Below are positions 42,406 through 51,162 of a stretch of DNA of 64,000 bases, in pieces. The notes beneath the pieces are model-generated. The model saw only the letters and a list, made by a program, of their open reading frames with translations. It searched no databases and was not told the DNA's origin. Source of the DNA: CAYFPX01 sp964519895 (GTDB lineage Bacteria > Myxococcota_A > UBA796 > CAJQPC01); NCBI GenBank assembly GCA_964519895.1, contig CAZFLE010000022.1:14353-78352 (forward strand), read 5' to 3'. The translations under genes and the position numbers were made by a program. The number at the start of each line of letters is the position of its first letter. The first letter of the stretch is position 1.

Positions 42406-43524
42406 ATGGACACCTCGCTTGGCGGGGCCATCGAGGACCTCGTCCAGCTGAAGCGCCGGCTGGCAGGGAGCGCTGCGGAGCGAGACGCGATCGCGCTGGT
42501 CGCCAGGCGGTTGGAGGCGGCGGGCGAAACCCCAGTGCTCGAGGGCTTCGTCGAGGCCACCAGCGCGCCGCTGAACTTCGCGCTCCACCTGGTCCTCGCT
42601 GCCGTGAGCGCGGCTCTGGGCTGGCGCTTCCCCCTGCTGGGGCTCGGTCTGGTGCTGGTGACCCTCGCTTCGGCAGTCCAGCAGCTTCGGGGGCGGGGCC
42701 GCGGCCTGCGGGTCTTGATCCCCCGAGGCGCGTCCTACAACGTCGTGGTTCGACGGCCGGCGACGGGCCGCCGGCTGGGCACCTTGCTCGTCGCCGCGCA
42801 CCTGGACATCCGACGGCGGGGGTTCAGGCTCACCCGGCGCATCGTCTGGCCGGGCCTGGTCACCGGTGTCGTGTTGGCCATCGCGCTGTTGGGCCGGCTC
42901 CTGGGTGTGGCCCCCGGGCTCCTGCCCTGGGTCGAGGTCGTGGCGGGCCTGATGCTCGGAGCCGGTGCACTCGTGTCCTTGCTTCACCACCGCTTGCCGA
43001 CGCGACCTGGGCCAGGGGCCGGGGACACCGGGGTCGCCGCCCTGGAGGAGCTGAGCGCCGCCCTCCAGGAGCGTCCGCTCCAGCACCTGGAGCTCGGACT
43101 GGTCGTCACGGGCTGTGGCGAGGCCCACGCGGGCGGCCTGCGGGCGCTCCTGGAGCAGCACCGGCACGAGTGGGCCCGCGAGGACACGTCTGTGGTGGTG
43201 TTGGAGAATCTGGACCAGGGGCGGCTGGTGTTCGGTATCGGCGAGCGCATGCTGGACCCGGTGACCTACCGTCACACGCTGCCGTCCGTGGCGGAGCGAG
43301 TGGCCCGACAGCCCGCCTGGCGCCACGTCCAGCCGCGCTTCATCGACGGCTTCACGGGAGCGCTCGTGCCGACCTTGGCCGGGATGCGGGCGCTCGTGCT
43401 GACCTCGGAACCCGAGCCTGACGCCGGGGTGGAGAGCCCCCAGGCCGGTGTGCGCGAGGCAGCGGCCTTTGGGGCCGAGCTGGTGTGGTCCCTCGACGCG
43501 GACCTCCAAGAGCTGGCCCGGTGA
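42406..43524 (+). CDS. M28-peptidase-like membrane protein with incomplete metal/base residues
   Basis: A 372-residue protein. An M28-type core is split by hydrophobic helices (residues ~60-95 and ~145-195). Visible core motifs are LLVAAHLDI (His132), GPGAGDTGVAALEEL (Asp ligand region), CGEAHAGGLRALLEQH, where the usual Glu-Glu is Gly238-Glu239 so the general base is missing, and VVVLENLDQGRL. The C-terminal histidine ligand is not evident. It is probably not an active aminopeptidase by the standard mechanism. The start is ATG 42406. It overlaps the following surface protein gene as GTGA, so the two are coupled. Confidence 0.7.
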   Translation: MDTSLGGAIEDLVQLKRRLAGSAAERDAIALVARRLEAAGETPVLEGFVEATSAPLNFALHLVLAAVSAALGWRFPLLGLGLVLVTLASAVQQLRGRGRGLRVLIPRGASYNVVVRRPATGRRLGTLLVAAHLDIRRRGFRLTRRIVWPGLVTGVVLAIALLGRLLGVAPGLLPWVEVVAGLMLGAGALVSLLHHRLPTRPGPGAGDTGVAALEELSAALQERPLQHLELGLVVTGCGEAHAGGLRALLEQHRHEWAREDTSVVVLENLDQGRLVFGIGERMLDPVTYRHTLPSVAERVARQPAWRHVQPRFIDGFTGALVPTLAGMRALVLTSEPEPDAGVESPQAGVREAAAFGAELVWSLDADLQELAR

Positions 43525-45266
43525 GCGCCTGGTTCCTGGTCTGGGCCGCGACCGCGCGTGCCGGCGACGTGAGCGGCACGGTCGTCCACCAGGTGACCGG
43601 CGAGCCCGTGGCGGGCGTCACCGTGTACGCCATCGACCAGCGGCTGGGCTACGCCGCCGACGTGACCGACGACGACGGCAGCTTTGCCATCACCGAGCTG
43701 CCCGCCAACCCCTACCGGATCCTGGCCCACCCCCCAGAGACCATCGACCACCCGGACCAGTACTACCCGGCGGGGTGGGAGTACTGCGACGGTCGGGCCT
43801 TTGTCCTCGACGACGCGCCGGTGACCGAGCTGGTGCTCCCCTTGCCGCCCGGTGCCCGGCTCGCGGGACAGGTGCTGGATCCAGAGGGCGCGCCGGTCGC
43901 CGACGCCCACGTCCAGGCCGTCGGGGTCGACCCGATCGCCCGCGTCATGCGCAACGGGGCCCTCACCGACGCCGACGGCCACTTCGAGATCCTGGGCCTG
44001 AGCGCCGACTCTGTGGTCTCGTCCCGATACCGCCTCGAGGTCGACGCAGCGGGCCTGCCCGAGCAATTCGCGGGCCAGGTCTACACCGAGGACGACGCCC
44101 CCGACTGGGACGCTGACCAGGACCAGACCACCCACGTGGGCACAGTGACGCTGCTGCCGGGCATCGCCGTCTCCGGGAGCCTCCAAGGCCCCGATGGGCC
44201 CGTCGCTGGCGCGTCGGTGCACGTCTACAGCGGGGGCCAGGTGCAGTCCGTGGTCTCCGACGCCGACGGCACCTATGCGGCCCAGGGATTGCCCCCGGGC
44301 GACGTGATCACCTGGGCCTCCCTCGACGGCTATGGGCTGACCTACTACCCGGACGCCGATCGGCCGGGGGAGAGCCTGCCCGCCCCCGACGAGGGCACGA
44401 GCCTGACAGGGGTCGACCTCAGCCTGCCCTGGGAGAGCCGCCTGGTCGGGGTCATCGACGCGGATCGGGACGACTGGTCCGGCGGCTCGATCCTGGTCTA
44501 CAACGACAGCTACACCGTCGGCGTCGGGGGCGCCGTCGACGCCGACGGTCGCTTCTCCGTCGGACGCCTGCACGGCGGGGACTACCGGGTCTACCTGTAC
44601 CTCGAGGACGAGGGCTACCTGGACGACTACCTGCGCCTCGACGATGGTGAGCGGCGGGTCGTGAGCGTGCCCGACGACGACGACAGCGACGAGCTGGTGG
44701 TGGTCCCGGTGGCCGGCGGCGTGCTGGAGGGCACGGTCACAGACGACGCGGGCGACCCCGTCTACGGCGCTGTCGTGTTCGCCGACCCAGGCGACGCCGA
44801 CGTCCAGGCCCAGGCCGCCGTCAGCGACCACGACGGCCGCTACCGCTTGGAGGGCCTGAGCGCCTTGCCCTACACGGTCGAGGCCTACGTCACGGCCTAC
44901 TGTGCCGACGACGGCGGCTTCGTGAAGACCTGGTGGCCCGGCGAGGTCGACGAGTCCAGGGCGAGCACCCTCTCTCCAGACGCTGGCGAGACCCTCGGCG
45001 GCGTGGACTTCGTCCTGGCTATCGACAACGACCACGACGGCATGTCCGACGCCTGGGAGCGCCAGGTCGGCCTGGATCCGACCCGGGACGACAGCGACGA
45101 GGACCCCGACGGTGACGGCTACAACAACCTGGCCGAGTACCTGCTGGGCACCGACCCGACCCAGCAAGCCGAGGACGGCTGCCGAGGAGGGTGCGGGGCA
45201 GTGCCCGCGGGTCAGGGCACGTGGCTCTGGGCGCTGGGCCTGTTGGGGTGGCGCCGCCGCCCATGA
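43521..45266 (+). CDS. Carboxypeptidase-regulatory-like repeat surface protein with MYXO-CTERM-like tail
   Basis: A 581-residue protein from GTG 43521 with a short signal (SAWFLVWAATARA). It contains about five carboxypeptidase-regulatory-like/SdrD-type beta domains, each with a turn such as TDDDGSFAI, TDADGHFEI, SDADGTYAA, DADGRFSV and DHDGRYRL. A calcium-binding thrombospondin-type-3 segment follows (DNDHDGMSDAWE; DEDPDGDGYNN). The C-terminus is GCRGGCGAVPAGQG, a hydrophobic stretch and WRRRP, resembling MYXO-CTERM. It is probably a surface-exposed adhesive or structural protein. Coupled to the M28-like gene upstream and to the flippase-like gene downstream. Confidence 0.8.
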   Translation: MSAWFLVWAATARAGDVSGTVVHQVTGEPVAGVTVYAIDQRLGYAADVTDDDGSFAITELPANPYRILAHPPETIDHPDQYYPAGWEYCDGRAFVLDDAPVTELVLPLPPGARLAGQVLDPEGAPVADAHVQAVGVDPIARVMRNGALTDADGHFEILGLSADSVVSSRYRLEVDAAGLPEQFAGQVYTEDDAPDWDADQDQTTHVGTVTLLPGIAVSGSLQGPDGPVAGASVHVYSGGQVQSVVSDADGTYAAQGLPPGDVITWASLDGYGLTYYPDADRPGESLPAPDEGTSLTGVDLSLPWESRLVGVIDADRDDWSGGSILVYNDSYTVGVGGAVDADGRFSVGRLHGGDYRVYLYLEDEGYLDDYLRLDDGERRVVSVPDDDDSDELVVVPVAGGVLEGTVTDDAGDPVYGAVVFADPGDADVQAQAAVSDHDGRYRLEGLSALPYTVEAYVTAYCADDGGFVKTWWPGEVDESRASTLSPDAGETLGGVDFVLAIDNDHDGMSDAWERQVGLDPTRDDSDEDPDGDGYNNLAEYLLGTDPTQQAEDGCRGGCGAVPAGQGTWLWALGLLGWRRRP

Positions 45267-46330
45267 AGAAGCAGATCATCGTGGGCCTGCTCTTCGGGGC
45301 GGTCTTCCTGGCCCTGGCCCTCTGGGGGGTGCCGCTGGCGGAGCTCGGCGACGCCTTCGCCCGCCTGGACGCATGGGTGCTCATCCCCCTGGCGGTCCTG
45401 TTCATGATCCAGCAGCTGCTCCGGGCCTGGCGGCAGCTGGTCCTGGTCCAGGCGGTCAAGCCGGACGCCCGCTTCATGACCCAGTTCGGCATCCTGTGCA
45501 TGTCGTTCTTCTGCATCAACACCTTCCCGGCGCGGCTGGGCGAGTTCGTCCGGCCCACACTGCTGCTCGAAAAGTCCAACGTGCCCCTGGGGGCTGGCTT
45601 CGGGGTGGTGTTCGTGGAGCGGGTGCTCGACCTCGCCTCGGCCTTGGTGATGGTGCTCAGCGTGGCGTGGTTCGTCGATGTGCCGCCGGTCCCGCTCGAG
45701 GTCTTCGACACCCGCATCGAGCTGGTGGAGCTCGGCCGTGTCGTGGCCACGGGGCTCCTGCCGCCGCTGCTCGGCGTGCTCGTGGCGCTGGTGTTGTTCC
45801 GTCGCCAGAGCGTCGCAGGCATGGCCTGGGTCGTGCGGGGCGCCGAGCGGCTGGTGCCCCTGGAGGCCGTCTCCCGTCTGGGTCGCCTCGCCCTGGGCTT
45901 CGCCGAACACTTCGTCGATGGGCTCGAGGCCGTGCGCAACCCGGGGCGCCTGGTCCTCCTGGTCGCTCTGACGGCGGCGACATGGGGCATGACGGGCACG
46001 CTCTACGTCATCCTGGCGGACGCGCTGGGCATCGGGGACGTCATCAACTACGGCGAGGGCATCGCGGTGCTCGCCATCACGATGCTCGGCATCGCGATCC
46101 CCGCGCCCCCCGGCATGGCAGGCGTCTACGAGGCCTTCGTGCGGGGCGCTCTGGCGCTCTTCGGCATCGTGGGCGGCGAGCTGGACGGGGTCGCGCTGGC
46201 CTTTGCCCTGGTCATTCACTGGTGGATCTATGCGGTCCAGGCGGCGTCGGCGGCATGGTTCTTCGCCCGAGACGGGGTGAACCCCAGAGCGCTGGTCCGG
46301 CGGGCCAGAGAGAGCTGGGCCCTGGCTTGA
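45263..46330 (+). CDS. Lysylphosphatidylglycerol-synthase-type flippase-like membrane protein (UPF0104)
   Basis: A 355-residue inner membrane protein with about eight helices. The family signatures CINTFPARLGEFVRPTLLLE and GFGVVFVERVLDLAS sit in the first half, and IAIPAPPGMAGVYEAFVRGA in the second. Relatives include the membrane domain of MprF and YbhN, thought to flip lipids or lipid-linked glycans. The ATG overlaps the previous stop (ATGA), so it is coupled to the surface protein gene. Its stop directly abuts the convergent trmB gene. Confidence 0.85.
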   Translation: MKKQIIVGLLFGAVFLALALWGVPLAELGDAFARLDAWVLIPLAVLFMIQQLLRAWRQLVLVQAVKPDARFMTQFGILCMSFFCINTFPARLGEFVRPTLLLEKSNVPLGAGFGVVFVERVLDLASALVMVLSVAWFVDVPPVPLEVFDTRIELVELGRVVATGLLPPLLGVLVALVLFRRQSVAGMAWVVRGAERLVPLEAVSRLGRLALGFAEHFVDGLEAVRNPGRLVLLVALTAATWGMTGTLYVILADALGIGDVINYGEGIAVLAITMLGIAIPAPPGMAGVYEAFVRGALALFGIVGGELDGVALAFALVIHWWIYAVQAASAAWFFARDGVNPRALVRRARESWALA

Positions 46331-47056
46331 TCAGCTCTCCGGGCGCCTGACCACGCGCACGGCGTGCACGGGCTCCCCCCGCTTGTAGAACTTGGTCTGG
46401 TAGTTCGTGACCACGTCGTGTTCCCACGGCGGGCCCTCGCGCTGGACGTCGTGGCTCACCGCGGCGATCGTCAGGGGCAGGCCGGCCACGTGGGTGTGCA
46501 CCGCGTCGACGTTGACCGGGTGGTCGGTCTTGACCCGCAGCTCTGCGCCCGGTCGCAGAATGCTGGCCACAGTGCCCATGAAGTCCGGACCCAGCACCCG
46601 GTGCTTGGCGTGGCGGGCCTTGGGCCAGGGGTCGGGGAAGTTCACGTACAGGCCGCTCACGCTGCCGGGTCCGAACAGGTCATCGAGCTGGTGCACGTCG
46701 TAGCGGGCAATGCGGCCCTGGGCCGTCGCCCCGGCGCCCTGGAGCTTGCGAGCGCACTGGACCACGCGCTTGAACCGAATCTCGAGGCCCAGCCAGTTCC
46801 ACTGAGGGCGGGCGCTGGACATGCCGGCCAGGAAGAAGCCATTCCCAGAGCCGATCTCGACGTGCAGGGGCGCGTCTCGGCCGAAGACCTGGTGCCAGCG
46901 ACCCCGGCCAGCCAGGGCCTGGTCCGCCGTGAGCACGGGCGGGCCGAACTCCCGGTGGAGCTTCAGGTAGGGGTTGAGGTCCGGCAGGCGGTACTCGTCG
47001 GGCTGCTTGTCCCGAAAGCGCCCCTCAGGAGGCGTTCGGCTTCCAGGCTTCGCCAT
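46331..47056 (-). CDS. trmB: tRNA (guanine(46)-N7)-methyltransferase
   Basis: A 241-residue class I methyltransferase: LHVEIGSGNGFFLAGM for SAM binding, NWLGLEIRFKRV, FPDPWPKARHAKHRV, the TrmB signature, and C-terminal TNYQTKFYKRGEPVHAV. It forms m7G46 in the variable loop of tRNAs. The ATG at 47056 overlaps the moaE gene end by 32 bases, so it is probably co-transcribed with moaD-moaE. Length and motifs are complete. Confidence 0.95.
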   Translation of the reverse strand: MAKPGSRTPPEGRFRDKQPDEYRLPDLNPYLKLHREFGPPVLTADQALAGRGRWHQVFGRDAPLHVEIGSGNGFFLAGMSSARPQWNWLGLEIRFKRVVQCARKLQGAGATAQGRIARYDVHQLDDLFGPGSVSGLYVNFPDPWPKARHAKHRVLGPDFMGTVASILRPGAELRVKTDHPVNVDAVHTHVAGLPLTIAAVSHDVQREGPPWEHDVVTNYQTKFYKRGEPVHAVRVVRRPES

Positions 47057-47438
47057 CGGCGTAGATCTCCTTTTTCCAGACCGGCAGCCGCTCCTTGAGG
47101 GCCTCCAGAGCGTGGCGACTGGCCTCGTAGGCTTCGGGGCGGTGAGGCGAGCCCACCGCGATGACCAGGCTGGCTTCGCCGATCTCGAGCCGGCCGGTCC
47201 GGTGCACGATGGCCAGCTGGACCTGGGGCCAGCGCGCCGTGACCTGGGCCCCGATCTCCTGGAGCACCGGGACCGCCATCGCCGCGTAGGCTTGGTACTC
47301 CAGGGCCTGCACGGCTCGGCCGTCGAAGTGGTCCCGCGCCACGCCTTCGAACACCAGCACGGCGCCGTGCTCTGGACGGTCCACCTGGGCCCGGACCGCG
47401 GCCACGTCGATCGGGCCTTGAACGATGCCGTAGCGCAC
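47025..47438 (-). CDS. moaE: Molybdopterin synthase catalytic subunit
   Basis: A 137-residue protein starting at GTG 47438, one base after the moaD stop. Signatures are GAVLVFEGVARDH, LEYQAYAAMA, IVHRTGRLEIGEASLVIAV and C-terminal KERLPVWKKEIYADGEAW, with the catalytic lysines. It receives sulfur from thiocarboxylated MoaD to convert cyclic pyranopterin monophosphate into molybdopterin. The frame is open further upstream but overlaps moaD. MoaA, MoaC and a molybdoenzyme are not in the window. Confidence 0.94.
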   Translation of the reverse strand: MRYGIVQGPIDVAAVRAQVDRPEHGAVLVFEGVARDHFDGRAVQALEYQAYAAMAVPVLQEIGAQVTARWPQVQLAIVHRTGRLEIGEASLVIAVGSPHRPEAYEASRHALEALKERLPVWKKEIYADGEAWKPNAS

Positions 47439-47439
47439 C

Positions 47440-47679
47440 TCAGCCCCCACCGACCGGCGGAATGAACGCGACCTCGGCGCCATCGCGCAGCCGGTGATCG
47501 CCAGCCACGTACGCCTGGTCGACCGCGTAGGCGACGGGCAGGCGGCCCGCCGCGGTCGCTGGGAACAAGCGGTGGTAGAGCGCCTCGACCGTCTCGCCCG
47601 AGGTCACGGTCACGCGCTCTTCGGTGCAGCCGCGGCGCTCGCGCAAGACCGCGAAATACAGCACCTTCACCACCGCCAT
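47440..47679 (-). CDS. moaD: Molybdopterin synthase sulfur carrier subunit
   Basis: A 79-residue ubiquitin-fold protein: VVKVLYFAVLRERRG at the start, VTSGETVEALYHRLFP, and C-terminal LRDGAEVAFIPPVGGG. It ends directly in glycines, as needed for thiocarboxylation. This contrasts with the CysO-like carrier at 19.6 kb, which has two extra residues. ATG 47679 fits the usual size. It is the first gene of moaD-moaE-trmB and divergent from a lipoprotein gene 24 bases away. Activation may depend on the MoeZ-like protein in this window. Confidence 0.92.
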   Translation of the reverse strand: MAVVKVLYFAVLRERRGCTEERVTVTSGETVEALYHRLFPATAAGRLPVAYAVDQAYVAGDHRLRDGAEVAFIPPVGGG

Positions 47680-47703
47680 CTCCAACCCCGGTAGGATCGT
47701 CCC

Positions 47704-48231
47704 GTGGTTTGTATCCTGTGTCTCTGGGGGTGGCTGCTGGTGGCCTGCGGGCCCCCCGAGCCGGTGCTGCCGGGCGTCATCGCCCAGGATCAGACGACCC
47801 AGGAGGGCCTCAAGGTCCGCCCACGGACCGCCTATGAGAAGCCCCCAGGGGTCTACGTGGACGTGGGCTACCTGTGTGGTCGGGGACTCGACGCGGTGCG
47901 CGAGGTCCTCGCCGAGCAGCTGGGCGACGTGGTCGAGACCGTGGAGCTGGACCCCCGGGACGGGCGCGAGCTCGGCCTGCAGCGGGGCCGCGTGCGCGTC
48001 AAGGACGGGCGCATCTACCAGGTGCGGGTCACGCTGGACGGACCCCTTCGCCGCAGCACCGCCCTCCAGGCCCTCGGGCTGCCCCCCACGGTGCGGAAGT
48101 GGAACGCCTTCACCCGGGAATTCAACACGAGGCACCACGCCGGCTTCGACCGCATCCGCATGGGGCGGCTCGAGCCGGGCTCCGAGGAGGTCAGCTGGGT
48201 CGAGGTTCGCAAGACGGATCCCAGGCGCTGA
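47704..48231 (+). CDS. Lipoprotein of unknown function
   Basis: A 175-residue protein with a GTG start and a short lipoprotein signal (CILCLWGWLLVACGPPEP). The mature part has an alpha/beta pattern (DAVREVLAEQLGDVVETVEL) and a basic C-terminal end. Cysteines in GYLCGRG and in the signal are the only ones noticed. No family was recognised. It leads a run of exported-protein genes. Confidence 0.65.
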   Translation: MVCILCLWGWLLVACGPPEPVLPGVIAQDQTTQEGLKVRPRTAYEKPPGVYVDVGYLCGRGLDAVREVLAEQLGDVVETVELDPRDGRELGLQRGRVRVKDGRIYQVRVTLDGPLRRSTALQALGLPPTVRKWNAFTREFNTRHHAGFDRIRMGRLEPGSEEVSWVEVRKTDPRR

Positions 48232-48250
48232 GTGAGCCGTTGATCCCGGG

Positions 48251-49270
48251 GTGAGCGCCGTGGGAGGATGCCCCGAGGCCGGAGGCACCGGCGCTCCAAG
48301 GGATGTGGTGTTCGTGGCGCTCCCCATCATCGGACTGGGCTTGCTGGCGCAGACCGGATGCGTCGAGAATTCCTTCTTCGACGAGGACCGCCAGGTCCAG
48401 GACACCCTGCCCATCGAGGAGACCTTCCAGCAGGCGCCGCTGCCCGCGGTCGACGTGCTCTGGATCGTCGACGACACCGGCTCGATGGCCGAGGAGCAGG
48501 CCGCGCTCGCCGACGGCTTCTCCCGCTTCGTGAACCGGCTCGACGCCCAGGAGCTGGCCTACCAGATCGGCGTCGTGACGCCCGGGTCCGTGAGCGATGG
48601 GGGCGCGGTGCTGCGAGGCGACCCCTGGATCATCACGCCATCGGTGAGCGACCCCGACGGCGCCTTTGCCGACGCCGTCGACGTGGGACTGGACGGCAGC
48701 TCCCAGGCCGGGCTCGGGGCCCTGGTCGCCGCACTGAGCGAGCCGCTCATCACCCAGGAGAACCGCGGATTCCGGCGCAGCGCCGCCGCGCTCTTCGCCG
48801 TCATCGTCTCCGACGCCGACGACGACTCGGTCGATGACCTGGGCGACGACCCGGTCGACGAGGCCCTGGCCTTCCTGGCCTCCGAGGAGCAGCGCACAGG
48901 CCGCCCGGCGAGGCTGAGCGCCATCGTGGGCGACGAGCCGACCGGCTGCAGCGGAGACGGTGGCACTGCGCTGCCCGGCACGGCCTACGCCGAGACGGCG
49001 CTGGCTTCCGGGGGCGACGTGCTCAGCATCTGCTCGGCCGATCTGGAAGCGCTGCTGGGATCGCTGGGCAAGCTGGCCATCAGCTGGCCGGACAGCTTCC
49101 CCTTGCAGGCCGAGCCCCTGACCGACACGACCCAGGTGTCCGTCGACGGCAAGCGCATCAACGCCGGCTGGGCCCTGGTGCTCGATCCCCCCGCGATCGT
49201 GTTCGACGAAGCCCCAGCTGCCGGAGCCTGGATCGTCGTGACCTACGCCCTGGCGGCAGCGGAACAGTGA
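48251..49270 (+). CDS. von Willebrand factor A-like lipoprotein
   Basis: A 339-residue protein. A hydrophobic signal (VVFVALPIIGLGLLAQTGC) ends in a lipobox cysteine. A VWA-like domain follows with LWIVDDTGSMAEEQAAL, matching the metal-ion-dependent adhesion site DxSxS/DxTGS, and VIVSDADDDSVDD for the later acidic position. Such domains bind proteins through a divalent metal. The GTG at 48251 gives a long n-region; GTGs at 48305 or just after are possible starts. It overlaps the next gene as GTGA, so the two surface proteins are likely made together. Confidence 0.75.
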   Translation: MSAVGGCPEAGGTGAPRDVVFVALPIIGLGLLAQTGCVENSFFDEDRQVQDTLPIEETFQQAPLPAVDVLWIVDDTGSMAEEQAALADGFSRFVNRLDAQELAYQIGVVTPGSVSDGGAVLRGDPWIITPSVSDPDGAFADAVDVGLDGSSQAGLGALVAALSEPLITQENRGFRRSAAALFAVIVSDADDDSVDDLGDDPVDEALAFLASEEQRTGRPARLSAIVGDEPTGCSGDGGTALPGTAYAETALASGGDVLSICSADLEALLGSLGKLAISWPDSFPLQAEPLTDTTQVSVDGKRINAGWALVLDPPAIVFDEAPAAGAWIVVTYALAAAEQ

Positions 49271-51021
49271 CTCTGATCGGGGCCTTGCTCGCACCGGTCC
49301 TGGCCGCAGACGTCGTCGAGAGCTGGGACCTGGAGTCCGACGACGGCAGTCTCGTGCCCGCAGGCGAGATCGCGCTGTGGGAGTGGGGCGACGTGACCAG
49401 TGGCCCGGACGGCGGGTTCACGGGCAGCCGCGCCTGGGGCACGAACCTGGACGGAACCTACGGCAACGACAGCGTGGAGACACTGACGCTGCCGGTCCGC
49501 GACCTGGTGGCTGTCCAGGACCCGGCCCTGTGCTGGATGCAGTGGCTGGACCTGGAGCAGGGGGACGCCGGCTGGATCACCTGGACCGACGGCGTGGAGT
49601 CCGTGGTGGTCGAGCCCATCTATGGCTACCCGGTCAGCGGCGTGTTCGACGGCTTCACCGGGGCCTGGGAGCCTGTCTGCGTGGACCTGGCAGGGGTGGG
49701 GGACCTGGGCCAGCTGCAGCTCGTGTTCTCCGCCGACGCCAAGGTCAGCGCCACGGGCTGGTACGTGGACGACCTCTCTCTCTACGATGGCGACCCAATC
49801 GGGCCGTTGCTGACGGATCTCACGGCTCTGTCGGACACCGACGATCTGGACGGCCCCTACCCGGTCAGCGTCACCGCGGTGGACAACGTCAGCCTGCAGC
49901 TCGTCCGGCTGGGCCACCGGGTCGACGGGGTGGATCAGCCCGCGCTTCCCATGGGCGCCAGCGCGACGCCGGACGAGTGGACCGGCGCGCTGCCCGGCCA
50001 GGAGCCCGGATCGCTCGTGGAGTACTGGGTCGACGCCACCGACGGCCAGAACTGGACCCGCATCCCAGAGGACGCGGATCGGGTCTTCACGATCTCGCTG
50101 GCCACGCCAACGGACCTGACGGGCCCCGAAGGTCGCGTGGTGGCCACGACCGCCGAGCTGAGCTGGCAGGCGCCGGACTCGTCGCACCTGCTGTCGACCT
50201 ACCGGGTCTACCGCCAGGACGCCGTGGTGTCCGAGACCCCAGCGCCCACCGGGCTCGTGGATCTGGTGGGCGAGGGCGGCGACGTGTTCACCGTCACCGC
50301 CGTCTACGATGTCGGCGAGTCCGGACCGAGCGCGTCGCTGACCCTGGACAGTCACGTCCCCCAGGTGCTGGCCATCGAGCCCGACCGGGCCTTCCAGGGC
50401 GACAGCATCCGGGTCTCGATCGAGGGCCAGGACCTGTTCTTCGTCCAGGAGGACCTGAGCATGGACCTGGGCGACGGCGTCACGATCGACGAGGTCGAGG
50501 TCGCCGACGTGGACACCGCCCGCCTGCTGGTGTCCGTCGGCGAGAACGCCGGCCCCCGACTGCGCGACGTCGTGCTGAGCTCCGGCGACGTCACCCTGAC
50601 GCTGCCGGATGCCTTCGAGGTCGTGGACGGCGCCGAGCGCCCGCACCTGAAGTCCGTGGAACCGGACTTCGTGACCCAGGGCTCCGAGGCCGAGCTGATG
50701 GTGGTGGCATCGGCTGACTTCGCGGCGCTGCCGACGGTGGATCTGGGCGAAGGCGTGGTGGTGTCCGAGGTGGCCTGGACCGACGACGACGAGCTTCGCC
50801 TGACCGTGGTCGTCGAGCTCGACGCCCCGCTGGGCGAGCACGAGCTCACCATCGACGACACCGTGCGCATCTGGGACGGGCTGCGGGTCCAGGTCCGGGA
50901 CGACCCACCGGCGACCACGTCCTGCGCAGGGGTGCCTGGGTCCAGGTCGCTGCCCCTCGGGGTCTGGGTGCTGATGCTCGGACTGGTGCTGCGGCGTCAT
51001 CGCGCCGATCACTCGGGTTGA
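49267..51021 (+). CDS. Multidomain secreted surface protein with MYXO-CTERM-like tail
   Basis: A 584-residue protein with a short signal (TLIGALLAPVLAAD). Residues ~15-180 resemble the jelly-roll domain next to immune-inhibitor-A peptidases (GFTGSRAWGTNLDGTYGNDS). A fibronectin-III-like domain follows (residues ~285-365, ELSWQAPDSSHLLSTYRVYR), then two IPT/TIG-like domains (VPQVLAIEPDRAFQGDSIRV; LKSVEPDFVTQGSEAELMVV). The C-terminus has a Cys, a hydrophobic helix and RRHR, a MYXO-CTERM-like sorting signal. No catalytic motif was seen. The last six codons lie inside the left arm of a long palindrome. Coupled to the VWA lipoprotein gene. Confidence 0.78.
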   Translation: MTLIGALLAPVLAADVVESWDLESDDGSLVPAGEIALWEWGDVTSGPDGGFTGSRAWGTNLDGTYGNDSVETLTLPVRDLVAVQDPALCWMQWLDLEQGDAGWITWTDGVESVVVEPIYGYPVSGVFDGFTGAWEPVCVDLAGVGDLGQLQLVFSADAKVSATGWYVDDLSLYDGDPIGPLLTDLTALSDTDDLDGPYPVSVTAVDNVSLQLVRLGHRVDGVDQPALPMGASATPDEWTGALPGQEPGSLVEYWVDATDGQNWTRIPEDADRVFTISLATPTDLTGPEGRVVATTAELSWQAPDSSHLLSTYRVYRQDAVVSETPAPTGLVDLVGEGGDVFTVTAVYDVGESGPSASLTLDSHVPQVLAIEPDRAFQGDSIRVSIEGQDLFFVQEDLSMDLGDGVTIDEVEVADVDTARLLVSVGENAGPRLRDVVLSSGDVTLTLPDAFEVVDGAERPHLKSVEPDFVTQGSEAELMVVASADFAALPTVDLGEGVVVSEVAWTDDDELRLTVVVELDAPLGEHELTIDDTVRIWDGLRVQVRDDPPATTSCAGVPGSRSLPLGVWVLMLGLVLRRHRADHSG

Positions 51022-51159
51022 TCCTGGCAAGTCGCAGACAGGTCGGACGCCTGGCGTCGACGCTGGGGCGCCGATGTGGCCCGGGTCACCTCAAGCCCCA
51101 GGGGCGGCGCCAGGCGTTCGAACCGTCGTGACTCGCCCATCAACCCGAGTGATCGGCGC
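51002..51159. repeat. 158-base imperfect palindrome with perfect 21-base ends
   Basis: Bases 51002-51022 are the exact reverse complement of 51139-51159. Inside, further pairs match in order: ACGCCTGGCG with its complement near 51108-51117, CTGGGGC with its complement, and a centre at CCCGGG near 51081. The whole element can fold into one hairpin with short internal loops. It lies between convergent genes, its left arm encodes the end of the surface protein, and TTTT follows the right arm, so it may act as a bidirectional terminator or be a mobile MITE/REP-like unit. No clear target duplication was seen. Confidence 0.85.
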
Positions 51160-51162
51160 TTT

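Noticed and set aside
51002..51159. Insertion sequence at the palindrome
   Set aside because: There is no transposase frame inside 158 bases and no target duplication was seen; it was kept as a palindromic repeat of unknown origin.
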